Numbered from the stretch's first letter, positions 25,584-34,139 are shown. The stretch is 36,752 nucleotides of DNA from an uncultured Prevotella sp. (GCA_900319895.1 ONQK01000052.1:1-36752), one strand, 5' to 3'. Numbers and translations: made by a program. The notes: generated from the letters alone by a model not told the origin.

Positions 25584-26078
25584 TCAAATCTGTTCTTTCC
25601 CCAATAATTCATCGAGCAAGCCGCGACATGCGTCTTCCAGCAGGTCGAGCGCCCACTCAAAATCCCGTGGGCCGCCATAGTAAGGGTCTGGAACGCTGGC
25701 CTCTCCGGCATACTTGTGCAGGAAATCCGTCATTCTCCTGACTTTCCCACGCTCGGCGGAGGTTTGGGCCAAATGTGTGATGGCCCGGAAATTATCGGCG
25801 TCCATCGTCAGTATCAAGTCAAAATTGCCGAAATCACTCGATGAGGCAAATTGTCGGGCGCGATGTGTGAGCTGGAAGCCTCGTCTTGAAGCATGTTCGC
25901 GCATGCGACGGTCGGGCAGTTCGCCGGAATGCCAGCCGCCGATGCCAGCCGAGTCAATGTGGAAATCGGCAGACAAGCCACGCTCGTCTACCAAATGCTG
26001 CATGATGCCATGCGCTGCCGGCGAGCGGCAGATGTTTCCCAGGCAGATGAAAAGGAGCCTCTTCTTTGCTTTATCCAT
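25584..26078 (-). CDS. Low-molecular-weight protein-tyrosine phosphatase
   Basis: A 164-aa cytoplasmic phosphatase. The P-loop CLGNICRS contains nucleophile Cys12 and Arg18 (C-x5-R), and the general-acid aspartate is in DPYYGGPRDFE near residue 131. Relatives act on tyrosine kinases controlling polysaccharide export or on small phosphorylated proteins; the substrate here is unknown. It lies 27 bp after pyrD on the same strand and is probably the last gene of the pyrK-pyrD transcript. Confidence 0.93.
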   Translation of the reverse strand: MDKAKKRLLFICLGNICRSPAAHGIMQHLVDERGLSADFHIDSAGIGGWHSGELPDRRMREHASRRGFQLTHRARQFASSSDFGNFDLILTMDADNFRAITHLAQTSAERGKVRRMTDFLHKYAGEASVPDPYYGGPRDFEWALDLLEDACRGLLDELLGKEQI

Positions 26079-26105
26079 AAGTATTGCTTTAAATTGAACG
26101 GCGTT

Positions 26106-27020
26106 TCAGCCCATTGCCAAAGTGCCTATTATCTCTTGTACAGACTTGCAGCCATGCCGGTCAAGCCAAAGATTGATGCCCTCGCGCACCTTGACCGTCA
26201 CTTGCGGATCGATGAAATTTGCCGTCCCAATCTGAATGGCGGTCGCACCTGCCATCAAAAATTCGATGGCATCCTCAGCCGTGCTGATTCCTCCCAGGCC
26301 AATTACCGGAATATGCACTGCCTGCGCCACTTGCCAAACCATTCGAAGCGCCACCGGCTTGACTGCCGCGCCGCTCAAGCCACCCGTAGCAATGCTCAGC
26401 ACAGGGCGGCGGCGCTCAATATCTATCGCCATGCCCATTAACGTATTAATGAGCGAAACGCTGTCGGCGCCCTCGTCCTCACAAACCCTGGCAATCGAGG
26501 CAATGTCTGTCACATTGGGCGAGAGCTTGACTATCAGCGTCTTTTGGTATTTCCGCCTCACCGCCCGCACTACACTCGCAGCTCCTTCACACGAAGTGCC
26601 GAATGCCATGCCGCCTTTTTTGACGTTGGGACATGAGATGTTCAACTCTATCGCTGGGATGTGCTCCAATCCATTGATTCGCGCGGCACATTCAGCGTAG
26701 TCCTCTGCCGACGAGCCGCTGACATTGACCAGCACATTGGTTCCCAAATGCTGAATCTGAGGATAAATTTCCTCGCAAAAATAGTCCACGCCTTTATTTT
26801 GCAGTCCCACGCAATTCAACATGCCACTTGCCGTCTCTGCCATACGCGGATAGTCGTTGCCTTCGCGCGGAAGCAAGGTCGTTCCTTTGACGATGATGCC
26901 GCCTAAACCGCTCAAATCGACAAAATCCGCAAATTCAAGCCCATAGCCAAAGGTTCCAGAAGCTGTCATCACCGGATTTTTCAACGCAAGTCGACCGATA
27001 TTCACACTTAAATCTGCCAT
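26106..27020 (-). CDS. pyrD: Dihydroorotate dehydrogenase, catalytic subunit (class 1B)
   Basis: A 304-aa FMN enzyme that oxidises dihydroorotate to orotate in pyrimidine synthesis. Family motifs include TASGTFGYGLEF (20-31), the catalytic-base loop LNISCPNVKKGGMAFG near 147-162 with the class 1 cysteine, and the FMN-phosphate motifs IGLGGISTAEDA and GATAIQIGTA. Its start overlaps the pyrK stop by 13 nt. The PyrK partner makes it the NAD-dependent 1B heterotetramer type. Confidence 0.96.
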   Translation of the reverse strand: MADLSVNIGRLALKNPVMTASGTFGYGLEFADFVDLSGLGGIIVKGTTLLPREGNDYPRMAETASGMLNCVGLQNKGVDYFCEEIYPQIQHLGTNVLVNVSGSSAEDYAECAARINGLEHIPAIELNISCPNVKKGGMAFGTSCEGAASVVRAVRRKYQKTLIVKLSPNVTDIASIARVCEDEGADSVSLINTLMGMAIDIERRRPVLSIATGGLSGAAVKPVALRMVWQVAQAVHIPVIGLGGISTAEDAIEFLMAGATAIQIGTANFIDPQVTVKVREGINLWLDRHGCKSVQEIIGTLAMG

Positions 27021-27793
27021 AACAATTGATTGATATTAAAAACTGGTCCTTCCTTACACACACACAAATTGCCTGCCGTCGTCTTTTCAACACAACACAA
27101 ACAAGCTCCCACACCGCAGGCCATCATGTTTTCCAGCGACACCTCGCAATCCATCCCGCGTGCTTTTGCATAAGCTGCCACTGCCTTCATCATCGGCAGC
27201 GGGCCGCAGGTCTGAACACGAGAAAAATGCTCTTTCCCCAGCAGAGAATGCTGGGTGACAAAGCCCTTTTCACCTGCCGAGCCATCTTCTGTAGTGATGA
27301 AGACTTCGCCTACAGCCCGGAATTCATCGAGTTCGAGCAAGTCGGAGGCTGTGCGGCTCCCCAAAAGGAAAACCGGAGCGCCTCCACGGGCTTTTAACTC
27401 AGCACCTAAATATAAAAGAGGCGCTACGCCTACACCGCCGCCAATCAATAACACGCGCTGGCCGTCGGCCTTTTCAGGCAACGTAAATCCCCGTCCAAGC
27501 GGAAAGACACAATTGACAAGGGCACCTTCCGGTAAACGGGTCAAGCGACGGGTCCCTTCGCCTACTGCCGCCACCAACAGCCACAGTTCATTACGTTCTT
27601 TATCCACAAAATGGATGGAAATCGGGCGACGAAGATATGTCGAAGGCGAATTGTCAATACGCACTTCAACGAACTGGCCTGGCTGCATCTGAGGCAATGG
27701 CTCTGCGCTTGTCAGTCGAAGCAAGGCATAACGCTGGTCCAGCTGTTTGACGCCACACAAAGTCAAATCGGATACTTGTTTCTTAGCATTCAT
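27008..27793 (-). CDS. pyrK: Dihydroorotate dehydrogenase electron-transfer subunit PyrK
   Basis: A 261-aa FAD and [2Fe-2S] subunit that moves electrons from PyrD to NAD. The ATG at 27793 is chosen because the promoter -7 element is at 27813-27820, inside the longer open frame that reaches back to 27892. The flavin-binding RRPISIHFV is near residue 55, and the NAD-binding LLIGGGVGVAPLLYLG lies at 115-130. The cluster cysteines are C226, C231, C234 and C246 (ACGVGACLCC, then VCKEGPVF). It is the first gene of pyrK-pyrD-phosphatase. Confidence 0.95.
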   Translation of the reverse strand: MNAKKQVSDLTLCGVKQLDQRYALLRLTSAEPLPQMQPGQFVEVRIDNSPSTYLRRPISIHFVDKERNELWLLVAAVGEGTRRLTRLPEGALVNCVFPLGRGFTLPEKADGQRVLLIGGGVGVAPLLYLGAELKARGGAPVFLLGSRTASDLLELDEFRAVGEVFITTEDGSAGEKGFVTQHSLLGKEHFSRVQTCGPLPMMKAVAAYAKARGMDCEVSLENMMACGVGACLCCVEKTTAGNLCVCKEGPVFNINQLLWQI

Positions 27794-27812
27794 TTTTTGT
27801 CGTTTTCTGCCA

Positions 27813-27841
27813 CAAAAGTACGAAGAAATAGCGAAAAACAA
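27813..27841 (-). promoter_or_regulatory. Promoter of the pyrK operon
   Basis: Minus-strand TTG (27839-27841), an 18-bp spacer, then TACTTTTG (27813-27820). It starts transcription just upstream of the 27793 ATG and so decides the pyrK start. Confidence 0.65.
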
Positions 27842-27864
27842 GCAATCTTGCGTTGGGAAAATCA

Positions 27865-27902
27865 CAAAAAAAGACACCAGAGTAGAAATCATCCGGTGTC
27901 TT
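27865..27902 (-). terminator. Terminator of the winged-helix gene
   Basis: 8-bp stem (27871-27878 with 27895-27902), followed on the minus strand by a T run (27866-27872). It lies 11 nt past the stop of the 57-aa gene and separates it from pyrK. Confidence 0.8.
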
Positions 27903-27912
27903 CATGGAAAAC

Positions 27913-28086
27913 CTATTCAGCTGGCGCCCATTTGCAACGTACAGGTGAAACGATTGCACCGTCTTTTTTCAACTCGGCAAAAGCCTTGTCTACTTCTTTG
28001 CGATCTGCACCCAATGCCTTGGTCACATCACCTGCTGAAACCGGTTTTCCCGCTTCGCGCATTGCCTGTAATACTTTTTCTTTCAT
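27913..28086 (-). CDS. 57-aa winged-helix-like protein
   Basis: A small gene reading MKEKVLQAMREAGKPVSAGD from the ATG at 28086, with a TAG stop at 27913-27915. The helix pattern VSAGDVTKALGADRKEVDKA, followed by the wing-like AIVSPVRCKWAPAE, matches the N-terminal half of a MarR-like or RNA-polymerase-associated winged helix. It would bind DNA or a partner. Very similar small proteins are, as I recall, common in Bacteroidales and labelled transcriptional regulator. It has its own promoter (-7 at 28122-28129) and its own terminator, which supports a real, well-expressed gene. Confidence 0.85.
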   Translation of the reverse strand: MKEKVLQAMREAGKPVSAGDVTKALGADRKEVDKAFAELKKDGAIVSPVRCKWAPAE

Positions 28087-28121
28087 ATTGTATTTATTTT
28101 AAATTTATAATTATTCAAATG

Positions 28122-28155
28122 CAAAATTACACTTTTTTTTCGACAATCCCCCAAA
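28122..28155 (-). promoter_or_regulatory. Promoter of the 57-aa winged-helix gene
   Basis: Minus-strand TTTG (28152-28155), a 22-bp spacer, then TAATTTTG (28122-28129), 36 nt before the ATG. The spacer is slightly long. Confidence 0.5.
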
Positions 28156-28271
28156 ACCAAGTGCTACTTTTTCTGCATTTAGCCAATAACATGCGTTTTT
28201 AGGGAAACAAAAACCGCATGACTAATTTTCTAATCATGCGGCCGTGTTGTATATGAAAGGTTTTTCACGCC

Positions 28272-29510
28272 TTATTCATCTCTGAGGATCGGCATCGTCA
28301 TGCAGCGCGCGCCGCCACCGGCACGTGGAAGTTCTGAGCCGGGGAATGCAGCCACGAACTTGTCGTAGCTCTTCATGTCAACCTTTCCGCTGACGATGTC
28401 CTCCGCCTTGAGCACTGCAAATCCAGCCTTGTCCAACGCATCGATGGTATGCGTATTGCGGCGATAGCCCACCACTTTTCCGTCGCCCAGCGCAAAAAAG
28501 TTCGATCCGCTGTGCCACTGCTCACGGAGCTGGTTCCACGGGTCGTTGCCTCCGCCGATTATAGGATCGATGTCCCAGCCCAGCTGGTGTAGGCCTTTCA
28601 CCATGTTGTCCACTTCACGATAGCTGATTTTTCCGTTATCGATGCTGATGAGCGTGGTGTGTTTACCCGCAAAAAGGCCGTTTTTCTTCAACATGGGCTC
28701 AAACGCCATGCATTCATGCTGTCCCAGGAACGTGAAAACCATGTCGAGATGGATGAAGGACTCGGGTTCAAGAGGCAATTCCTGCACAAGAATGTTGAAA
28801 TGTTTACGCTCCTTAGCAAAAGTTTGCGCCAAATACTCAATACCTTTCGCATTGGTGCGGATGCCTTGGCCAATGCACAGCAAGTCTTTCGAGGCAATCT
28901 GCACATCGCCGCCCTCGGTCCGCGCTTCGTGATCCCAGCTCATCGCATTGAAGGTATCGACCTTGAAGAAGTGGCGGAAAATGGCATCGTAGATCAGGTT
29001 CTCACGCTTGCGGACATCAAAACTCATGGAATTGACCAACACGCGGTCGTAAACCGTTGAAGACGCATCGCGCGTAAAAAAGAGATTGTACAGCGGCTTC
29101 AATAGATACCGGTTCTCAGACACACGGTCCCAAACCGGATTTTCAAAACCTTCTATCAATGCCTTCGCCAATTCCACATGGTCCAAATCAAGCAATTGCT
29201 GCATGAGGACGGAGGCCTGGGGCGTATCATAGCCCTCTAGCAACAAGCTGTCGCTGACCAACTGCATCTTGATACCCGTGTCGTGAAGCAGCTCTTCAAG
29301 AATCTCCTCCACATAATAAGTATCAGCCCAACGCTCCAATACACCGCAGAAGTTGGCGTATTCACCGTCTACGATGGGTTTGTTCAATATATCACTGTAA
29401 AGGGCGTGCGCTGCGTTGAGTGGCGTCATGCGCTCTATTTCAACACCTGGACGATGAAGCAATACCGCACGCAGACGGCCTGTTTCTGAAGTGACATTGA
29501 CTTTACACAT
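28272..29510 (-). CDS. arcA: Arginine deiminase
   Basis: A 412-aa cytoplasmic enzyme that hydrolyses arginine to citrulline and ammonia. The start at 29510 (MCKVNVTSETGRLRAVLLHR) begins at the family's usual N-terminus; an in-frame ATG at 29531 would add seven residues and is possible. Guanidinium-modifying signatures are all present: FTRDASSTV, EGGDVQI, HLDMVFTFL (catalytic His) and GGARCMTMP at the C-terminus (nucleophile Cys, ten residues from the end). It is encoded about 5 kb from, and divergent to, ornithine carbamoyltransferase and carbamate kinase, the other enzymes of the pathway. Confidence 0.95.
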   Translation of the reverse strand: MCKVNVTSETGRLRAVLLHRPGVEIERMTPLNAAHALYSDILNKPIVDGEYANFCGVLERWADTYYVEEILEELLHDTGIKMQLVSDSLLLEGYDTPQASVLMQQLLDLDHVELAKALIEGFENPVWDRVSENRYLLKPLYNLFFTRDASSTVYDRVLVNSMSFDVRKRENLIYDAIFRHFFKVDTFNAMSWDHEARTEGGDVQIASKDLLCIGQGIRTNAKGIEYLAQTFAKERKHFNILVQELPLEPESFIHLDMVFTFLGQHECMAFEPMLKKNGLFAGKHTTLISIDNGKISYREVDNMVKGLHQLGWDIDPIIGGGNDPWNQLREQWHSGSNFFALGDGKVVGYRRNTHTIDALDKAGFAVLKAEDIVSGKVDMKSYDKFVAAFPGSELPRAGGGARCMTMPILRDE

Positions 29511-29531
29511 CTTTTTATTTCCGATACCCAT

Positions 29532-29816
29532 AATTATATATTTTTTTATTTTGTTTCAACAATGCTCATTTTCACAATCTACCATTTTCATCTGATAATT
29601 ATGATTTATTCTGCAATTGGCTACTGCTTGTTTTGCACTTACAAAAAAATTGTCCAATCCTGTTTTATTCAAAAAACATCAAATTGACCGTCCTTTACAG
29701 AATCTGACTGCAAAGATATAAAACTCCTTGCATAAAAAAAAGAAATTTATTCATTTTTTTCTTTAAAAAAACTTAATTTATACAATTTACCTTCGCCCTC
29801 TTCCCTTTCATCAGGC
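29532..29816. other. AT-rich intergenic region upstream of arcA
   Basis: No open frame resembling a gene is seen here. On the minus strand TATCTTTG at 29711-29718 is a perfect -7 element, but without a clear -33 TTG; if used it would give arcA an untranslated leader of about 180-200 nt. I see no obvious arginine-operator inverted repeats. Confidence 0.4.
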
Positions 29817-29862
29817 ATAAAAAGAAGGAATAAATGCGTTTTCACAAACGATTTATCCCTTC
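29817..29862 (-). terminator. Terminator of the HU-like gene
   Basis: A long interrupted hairpin: 29824-29828 pairs with 29858-29862, 29830-29835 with 29851-29856, and 29837-29841 with 29846-29850, with a 4-nt loop. On the minus strand it is followed by T5. It lies 25 nt past the HU-like stop. Confidence 0.75.
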
Positions 29863-29887
29863 GAAAAAAGAAAATAGATTTTTAAAA

Positions 29888-30313
29888 TCAAGTATTTTTT
29901 TCTGTCAAACAAACCTCTTCATACTCCAAATTGGCAGCCACGATGCGCTCGGGCTTGCCATGCCTGCCCTCACGCCGGGTGGCAGGTTGAAAAACAATGC
30001 GTGTACCGACGATGTGACGGTCGGTGGAGAAATCCTCGCGACGTGCCGCCGGACGCGAAGAAATGCTGACCTTAAACGTTCCCAAGCCATCTATCCGCAG
30101 GCGGTGGCCTTGGCTCAGCAGTTCGTCCATAACAGTGGGGAGTGCCGTCAGGACTGCCAACACGTCCGATTTCTTTACATGAGTCTTAGACTGAATGAGC
30201 CCGGCAATGTCGTGCAGCGAACGAGTGGAATTTTGAATGACACGAGCATACCACTTTCCCTTGTTAAGAAAATGTTCGCGATTGTTTTGATATAGATAAT
30301 AAAAGATGGGCAT
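29888..30313 (-). CDS. HU-family DNA-binding protein
   Basis: A 141-aa protein of the extended HU/IHF-like family of Bacteroidota. The HU fold covers about residues 22-115: helices with STRSLHDIAGLIQSKTHVKK and VLAVLTALPTVMDELLSQG, then the beta core RLRIDGLGTFKVSISSRPA. Positively charged arms include RREDFST and RREGRHGKPER. It probably bends or coats DNA; the specific role is unknown. It is a stand-alone gene with a terminator. No convincing promoter was found in 30314-30548. Confidence 0.88.
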   Translation of the reverse strand: MPIFYYLYQNNREHFLNKGKWYARVIQNSTRSLHDIAGLIQSKTHVKKSDVLAVLTALPTVMDELLSQGHRLRIDGLGTFKVSISSRPAARREDFSTDRHIVGTRIVFQPATRREGRHGKPERIVAANLEYEEVCLTEKNT

Positions 30314-30548
30314 AAATTCTGTGTTTTTGATTCGTTCCCGCTTCCAGCCTCCTCACAAGAAAAGGCCAGAAGCGGATTTTGGTTAATATTTTTTTATACT
30401 TGCTCTCAATTGCGCATCGGGCGCAGGCACCTTTCTCGATTTTCCGTTGGCTAAGCCAGCATCAAAGCTTCTACTGATGCGCCCTTGTCGTTTAACTTGC
30501 TGTACACAGGGCTTTCCGGGATTCCTTGTTGACTCCCAGGAATCCTTT

Positions 30549-30974
30549 TCACTCCATTTTCGGCTTTCCCTGCGTCACAATTCCAGCCGTGGCTTTCAGC
30601 GAAAAACTCGTTTTTGCATTCGACAACAGCAACACACCGTTCTCCAAAGCATAGTTATAGGATTCGTCCAGCATCACCACGCCCGTCGCGCCATCCCCCG
30701 GTGTCACCGAGCTCGCGCCCTCAGCCATGGTATACCACTTTTCGTCGGTTTTCGACAGATAATATATCCGGTAGACATTGGGCTCGCTCAAGTCCAGCAC
30801 TACGGCTCCACAGCCCTCGGCCGCCTCGGGATTGTCGCAGAAGAATTTTGCCAAGTCGGTCACTTCCCATTGCCTGTTGATGGAGTTCTCATCATTACCC
30901 ATTGCCATTACATGGATTGAAAACATTGCCAGCACTACCAGCAAAATGCTTTTTAAATTCATTCGTTTTGTCAT
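30549..30974 (-). CDS. Small secreted protein of unknown function
   Basis: A 141-aa protein I do not recognise. Residues 5-24 are a clear signal peptide (MNLKSILLVVLAMFSIHVMA); the ATG four codons downstream (30962) is an equally good start. The mature part of about 115 residues is acidic and beta-rich (VVLDLSEPNVYRIYYLSK, LENGVLLLSNAKTSFSLKA), with two cysteines near residues 46 and 55 that could form a disulfide. No lipobox and no repeats are seen. It stands alone under its own promoter (31057-31088), so it is probably a real periplasmic or exported protein. Confidence 0.75.
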   Translation of the reverse strand: MTKRMNLKSILLVVLAMFSIHVMAMGNDENSINRQWEVTDLAKFFCDNPEAAEGCGAVVLDLSEPNVYRIYYLSKTDEKWYTMAEGASSVTPGDGATGVVMLDESYNYALENGVLLLSNAKTSFSLKATAGIVTQGKPKME

Positions 30975-31056
30975 AGTTTTGTTGTTTTAATTGATTAATA
31001 ATTTGTATGATGGAAAAACGCCGCGTGCGAAAGGGAGCAGCAACGTCCTTTGCTTG

Positions 31057-31088
31057 CAAATATAGGATTTTACGAAGACAACGAACAA
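31057..31088 (-). promoter_or_regulatory. Promoter of the small secreted protein gene
   Basis: Minus-strand TTG (31086-31088), a 21-bp spacer, then TATATTTG (31057-31064), about 80 nt before the ATG. The rest of the 421-bp gap 30975-31395 contains the terminator at 31256-31287 and nothing else I can identify. Confidence 0.6.
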
Positions 31089-31255
31089 TTTCACGTTATT
31101 TTTTCCGACTATTTAACGTTGTCCATCTGGATTCAATATGAATGTTTACACTTCTTTACACAATTGTGCGACAAAAACATTTTTTTCAGCGACTAGTGTG
31201 ACGTTTTATCCGACTAAATAAGGTAGAAAACCAAGAGGGAATGCCGGGAAAATTA

Positions 31256-31287
31256 ATCCCCAGGCGTTAGACAAAACGCCTGGGGAT
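31256..31287 (-). terminator. Terminator of the glutamate-semialdehyde dehydrogenase gene
   Basis: Perfect 13-bp GC-rich stem (31256-31268 with 31275-31287), 6-nt loop, followed on the minus strand by TAATTTT. It lies about 110 nt past the stop. Confidence 0.7.
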
Positions 31288-31395
31288 CAGTTCATTCATC
31301 AATACAATTCTTTTCACCTCTACCGCCGAAGAAGTGTCGCCGAAGAGGTGTCGCCTTGTATTGTCCTCATCGTGCTTTCAGCTCTGAGAAGCACT

Positions 31396-33021
31396 TTACT
31401 TCAAATAAGCATAGCGATAGTCTGTCGGGGAGACCAACGTCTCCTTAATGGCACGAGGAATCATCCATCGGATAAGATTGAACTCGCCGCCCGCCTTGTC
31501 GTTCGTACCGCTGGCACGCGCGCCGCCAAAAGGCTGCATACCCACGACGGCACCCGTCGGCTTGTCGTTGATGTAGAAGTTGCCTGCCGCATAACGAAGT
31601 TGGTCGGCAAGTTTTTCCACAGCCAAACGGTCGCGTCCGAAGACGGCTCCCGTCAGTCCATAGGGCGAGGTCTCGTCACAAAGTTTCACCGTCTCTTCCA
31701 ACTTGTCGTCATCGTAAGGATAGACCGTGAGAATGGGGCCAAAAATTTCTTCTTCCATTGATTTGAAGAGCGGGTTGGTCGTTTCTATCACCGTCGGCTC
31801 CACAAACCAGCCTTTTGAACCGTCGCACTTGCCGCCCAGCACGACTTTCGCGTCAGCGGCCACCTCGGCATAGTCGATGTAAGACTTGCATTTCTCGAAT
31901 GAGGCTTTGTCAATCACTGCGTTGATGAAGTTGTTGGCATCTTTCACGTCACCCATTTTCACTTCGCCTGCCATACGCTTGATATCCTCCAAGACATCGT
32001 TCCAAAGGCTCTTTGGGATATACATTCGCGAGGCCGCCGAACATTTTTGGCCTTGATACTCGAAAGCACCGCAGAAGGCCGCTGTAGCCACGGCTTTCTT
32101 GTCGGCAGAAGGATGCACGAAGATGAAGTCCTTGCCGCCCGTCTCGCCGACAAGACGAGGATAAGAGATGTATCTGCCCAGATTCTGGCCGGCCTGGCGC
32201 CACAAGGAGTTGAACGTGTCGGTTGAGCCGGTAAAGTGGATGCCGGAGAAGTATTTTGACTCCGTTGCCACCTCGCCGATGAGTGCGCCGCTGCCGGGCA
32301 GGAAGTTGATGACACCGTCGGGCAAGCCCGCCTCTTTGTAGAGCTGCATCAAATAATAATTGCTCAACAAGGCTGTGGTCGAAGGCTTCCAAAGCGCCAC
32401 ATTGCCCATCAAGACAGGCGTCATGCACAAGTTTGATGCGATGGAAGTGAAGTTGAATGGTGTAACGGCCAGGATAAAGCCTTCCAGCGGGCGGTATTCC
32501 ATGTGGTTGATGTGTCCAACGCCGTCCTTGGGCTGCATGGCATAAATTTTTGAGGCATAATGTACGTTGTAGCGGAAGAAGTCGATGGTTTCGCAAGCCG
32601 AGTCAATCTCCGCCTGGTAAATGTTTTTGCTCTGCCCGAGCATCGTGGCCGCATTGAGGATGGGGCGATACTTCGTTGCCAAGAGCTCCGCCATTTTCAT
32701 CACCACGGCGGCACGCGTCGTCCACGGCGCGCGGCTCCATTCCTTCCAAGCCTCCATGGCAGCTGCAATGGCCATTTCAACCTCTTTCTTCCCCACTTTA
32801 TGATAAGTTGCCAGCACATGCTGGTGGTCATGGGGGCAGGTCACCTGGTCCACATTGCCGGTGCGTATTTCCTTGCCCCCGATAATACAAGGGATGTCCA
32901 CCACGGTGTTGCTCTGGCGTTCCAATTCTTTTTCAAGTTCGATGCGCTCCGGAGAGCCTGCCAGATAAGCCTTTACCGGCTCATTTGCCGGTACAGGAAA
33001 GGTAATAACTGAATTTCTCAT
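31396..33021 (-). CDS. pruA: L-glutamate gamma-semialdehyde dehydrogenase (P5C dehydrogenase)
   Basis: A 541-aa aldehyde dehydrogenase of the ALDH4 type, oxidising glutamate semialdehyde (from proline or ornithine) to glutamate with NAD. The catalytic glutamate is in LVGETGGKDF and the nucleophilic cysteine in YQGQKCSAASRMY; ILAVTPFNFTSIASN is the NAD/substrate tunnel motif. The length fits the monofunctional enzyme, with no PutA proline dehydrogenase domain. It stands alone, with a -7 element TATATTTG at 33066-33073. Near the arginine deiminase genes it suggests that ornithine or proline carbon is recovered as glutamate; no ornithine aminotransferase is in the window. Confidence 0.94.
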   Translation of the reverse strand: MRNSVITFPVPANEPVKAYLAGSPERIELEKELERQSNTVVDIPCIIGGKEIRTGNVDQVTCPHDHQHVLATYHKVGKKEVEMAIAAAMEAWKEWSRAPWTTRAAVVMKMAELLATKYRPILNAATMLGQSKNIYQAEIDSACETIDFFRYNVHYASKIYAMQPKDGVGHINHMEYRPLEGFILAVTPFNFTSIASNLCMTPVLMGNVALWKPSTTALLSNYYLMQLYKEAGLPDGVINFLPGSGALIGEVATESKYFSGIHFTGSTDTFNSLWRQAGQNLGRYISYPRLVGETGGKDFIFVHPSADKKAVATAAFCGAFEYQGQKCSAASRMYIPKSLWNDVLEDIKRMAGEVKMGDVKDANNFINAVIDKASFEKCKSYIDYAEVAADAKVVLGGKCDGSKGWFVEPTVIETTNPLFKSMEEEIFGPILTVYPYDDDKLEETVKLCDETSPYGLTGAVFGRDRLAVEKLADQLRYAAGNFYINDKPTGAVVGMQPFGGARASGTNDKAGGEFNLIRWMIPRAIKETLVSPTDYRYAYLK

Positions 33022-33065
33022 AAAAAATGTTAGTTCTGATAATTGAAATTTGTATTTGATTTATG

Positions 33066-33073
33066 CAAATATA
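33066..33073 (-). promoter_or_regulatory. -7 element of pruA
   Basis: Minus-strand TATATTTG, 45 nt before the pruA ATG. No clear -33 TTG was found at the expected distance. Confidence 0.4.
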
Positions 33074-33146
33074 TAAAAAAAATAAGAACCGACAGCACAT
33101 CGCAAGTTTTTTTTCACATTTTAATCATTTTTTACCCACTTCATGA

Positions 33147-33176
33147 TTGAAGCTAAAGAAAATTTCACTACCTTTG
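33147..33176 (+). promoter_or_regulatory. Promoter of pyrBI
   Basis: TTG (33147-33149), a 19-bp spacer, then TACCTTTG (33169-33176), a full consensus match. It lies inside the longer open frame starting at 33143, so the real pyrB start must be downstream, at 33206. Confidence 0.7.
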
Positions 33177-33205
33177 CACCCAATCATTATATTAAAGCAC
33201 AAAGT

Positions 33206-34114
33206 ATGCAGAACCGTAATTTGATTTCCATCTCTGACTTAAGTAAAGAAGAGATTCTGGCGCTGCTCGATCGCGCCCAGGAGTTTGAAAAGAATCCCAA
33301 CCAAAACATATTGGAGGGGAAAGTGGTAGGTTCGCTGTTCTTTGAACCATCAACACGCACACGCCTCAGCTTTGAAACAGCTGTTAACCGGCTGGGCGGC
33401 CGTGTAATTGGCTTTAGTGATGCAAGTACAAGCAGCCAGTCGAAAGGTGAAACACTGAAAGACACAATTATGATGGTAGCAAACTACGCCGACCTCATTG
33501 TAATGAGACACCCGCTGGAAGGAGCAGCACGCTATGCCAGCGAAGTTTCAAGAGTACCCATCATCAATGCCGGAGATGGCAGCAATCAGCATCCCACACA
33601 AACGATGCTTGACTTGTACACCATCTACCAGACACAGGGGACGCTCGAGAACTTGACCATTACGATGGTAGGCGACTTGAAATACGGCCGAACGGTTCAC
33701 TCGCTGCTCGAAGCGATGCACTTCTTCAAGCCCCGGTTCAAGTTCGTCGCATGCGACGAGTTGCGCATGCCTGGGCAGTACAAGAAATATTGCGAGAAGC
33801 TAGGCATTGAATACGAGGAGACAAGGGAGTTCAACGAGGAAATCATCAACCAGACCGACATCCTATACATGACACGCGTACAAAGAGAGCGTTTCAGCGA
33901 CCTCATGGAATATGAACGCGTGAAAAACGTATATACCCTAACAGCCAGCATGCTCAAAGGCTGCAAACCCAACCTGCGCGTGCTCCATCCGCTGCCACGC
34001 GTCACCGAGATTGCCCAAGACGTTGACGACACGCCACAGGCATACTACTTTGAACAGGCACTCAATGGCCTTTACACACGAGAAGCCATCATCTGCCGAG
34101 CATTAGGAATCTAA
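33206..34114 (+). CDS. pyrB: Aspartate carbamoyltransferase, catalytic subunit
   Basis: A 302-aa cytoplasmic enzyme that condenses carbamoyl phosphate with aspartate, the committed step of pyrimidine synthesis. The start at 33206 (MQNRNLISISDLSKEEIL) is set by the promoter at 33147-33176, which removes 21 residues from the longest frame. Carbamoyl-phosphate binding motif PSTRTRLSFETA, then the SSQSKGETLKDT loop, HPTQTMLDLYTI, and HPLPRVTEI near the C-terminus are all canonical. pyrI follows after 25 bp. Confidence 0.96.
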   Translation: MQNRNLISISDLSKEEILALLDRAQEFEKNPNQNILEGKVVGSLFFEPSTRTRLSFETAVNRLGGRVIGFSDASTSSQSKGETLKDTIMMVANYADLIVMRHPLEGAARYASEVSRVPIINAGDGSNQHPTQTMLDLYTIYQTQGTLENLTITMVGDLKYGRTVHSLLEAMHFFKPRFKFVACDELRMPGQYKKYCEKLGIEYEETREFNEEIINQTDILYMTRVQRERFSDLMEYERVKNVYTLTASMLKGCKPNLRVLHPLPRVTEIAQDVDDTPQAYYFEQALNGLYTREAIICRALGI

Positions 34115-34139
34115 CACAAACCGTCAATTCAAAACAATT

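Noticed and set aside
27794..27892. N-terminal 33-residue extension of PyrK
   Set aside because: It overlaps the pyrK promoter and the terminator of the upstream gene, and its hydrophobic sequence is unlike PyrK.
31949..32596. 215-aa open frame on the minus strand
   Set aside because: It is an alternative frame inside the P5C dehydrogenase gene; the dehydrogenase frame has all catalytic motifs.
33143..33205. N-terminal 21-residue extension of PyrB
   Set aside because: A consensus promoter overlaps this stretch, so it is upstream of the transcript start; the family's N-terminus begins at the ATG at 33206.
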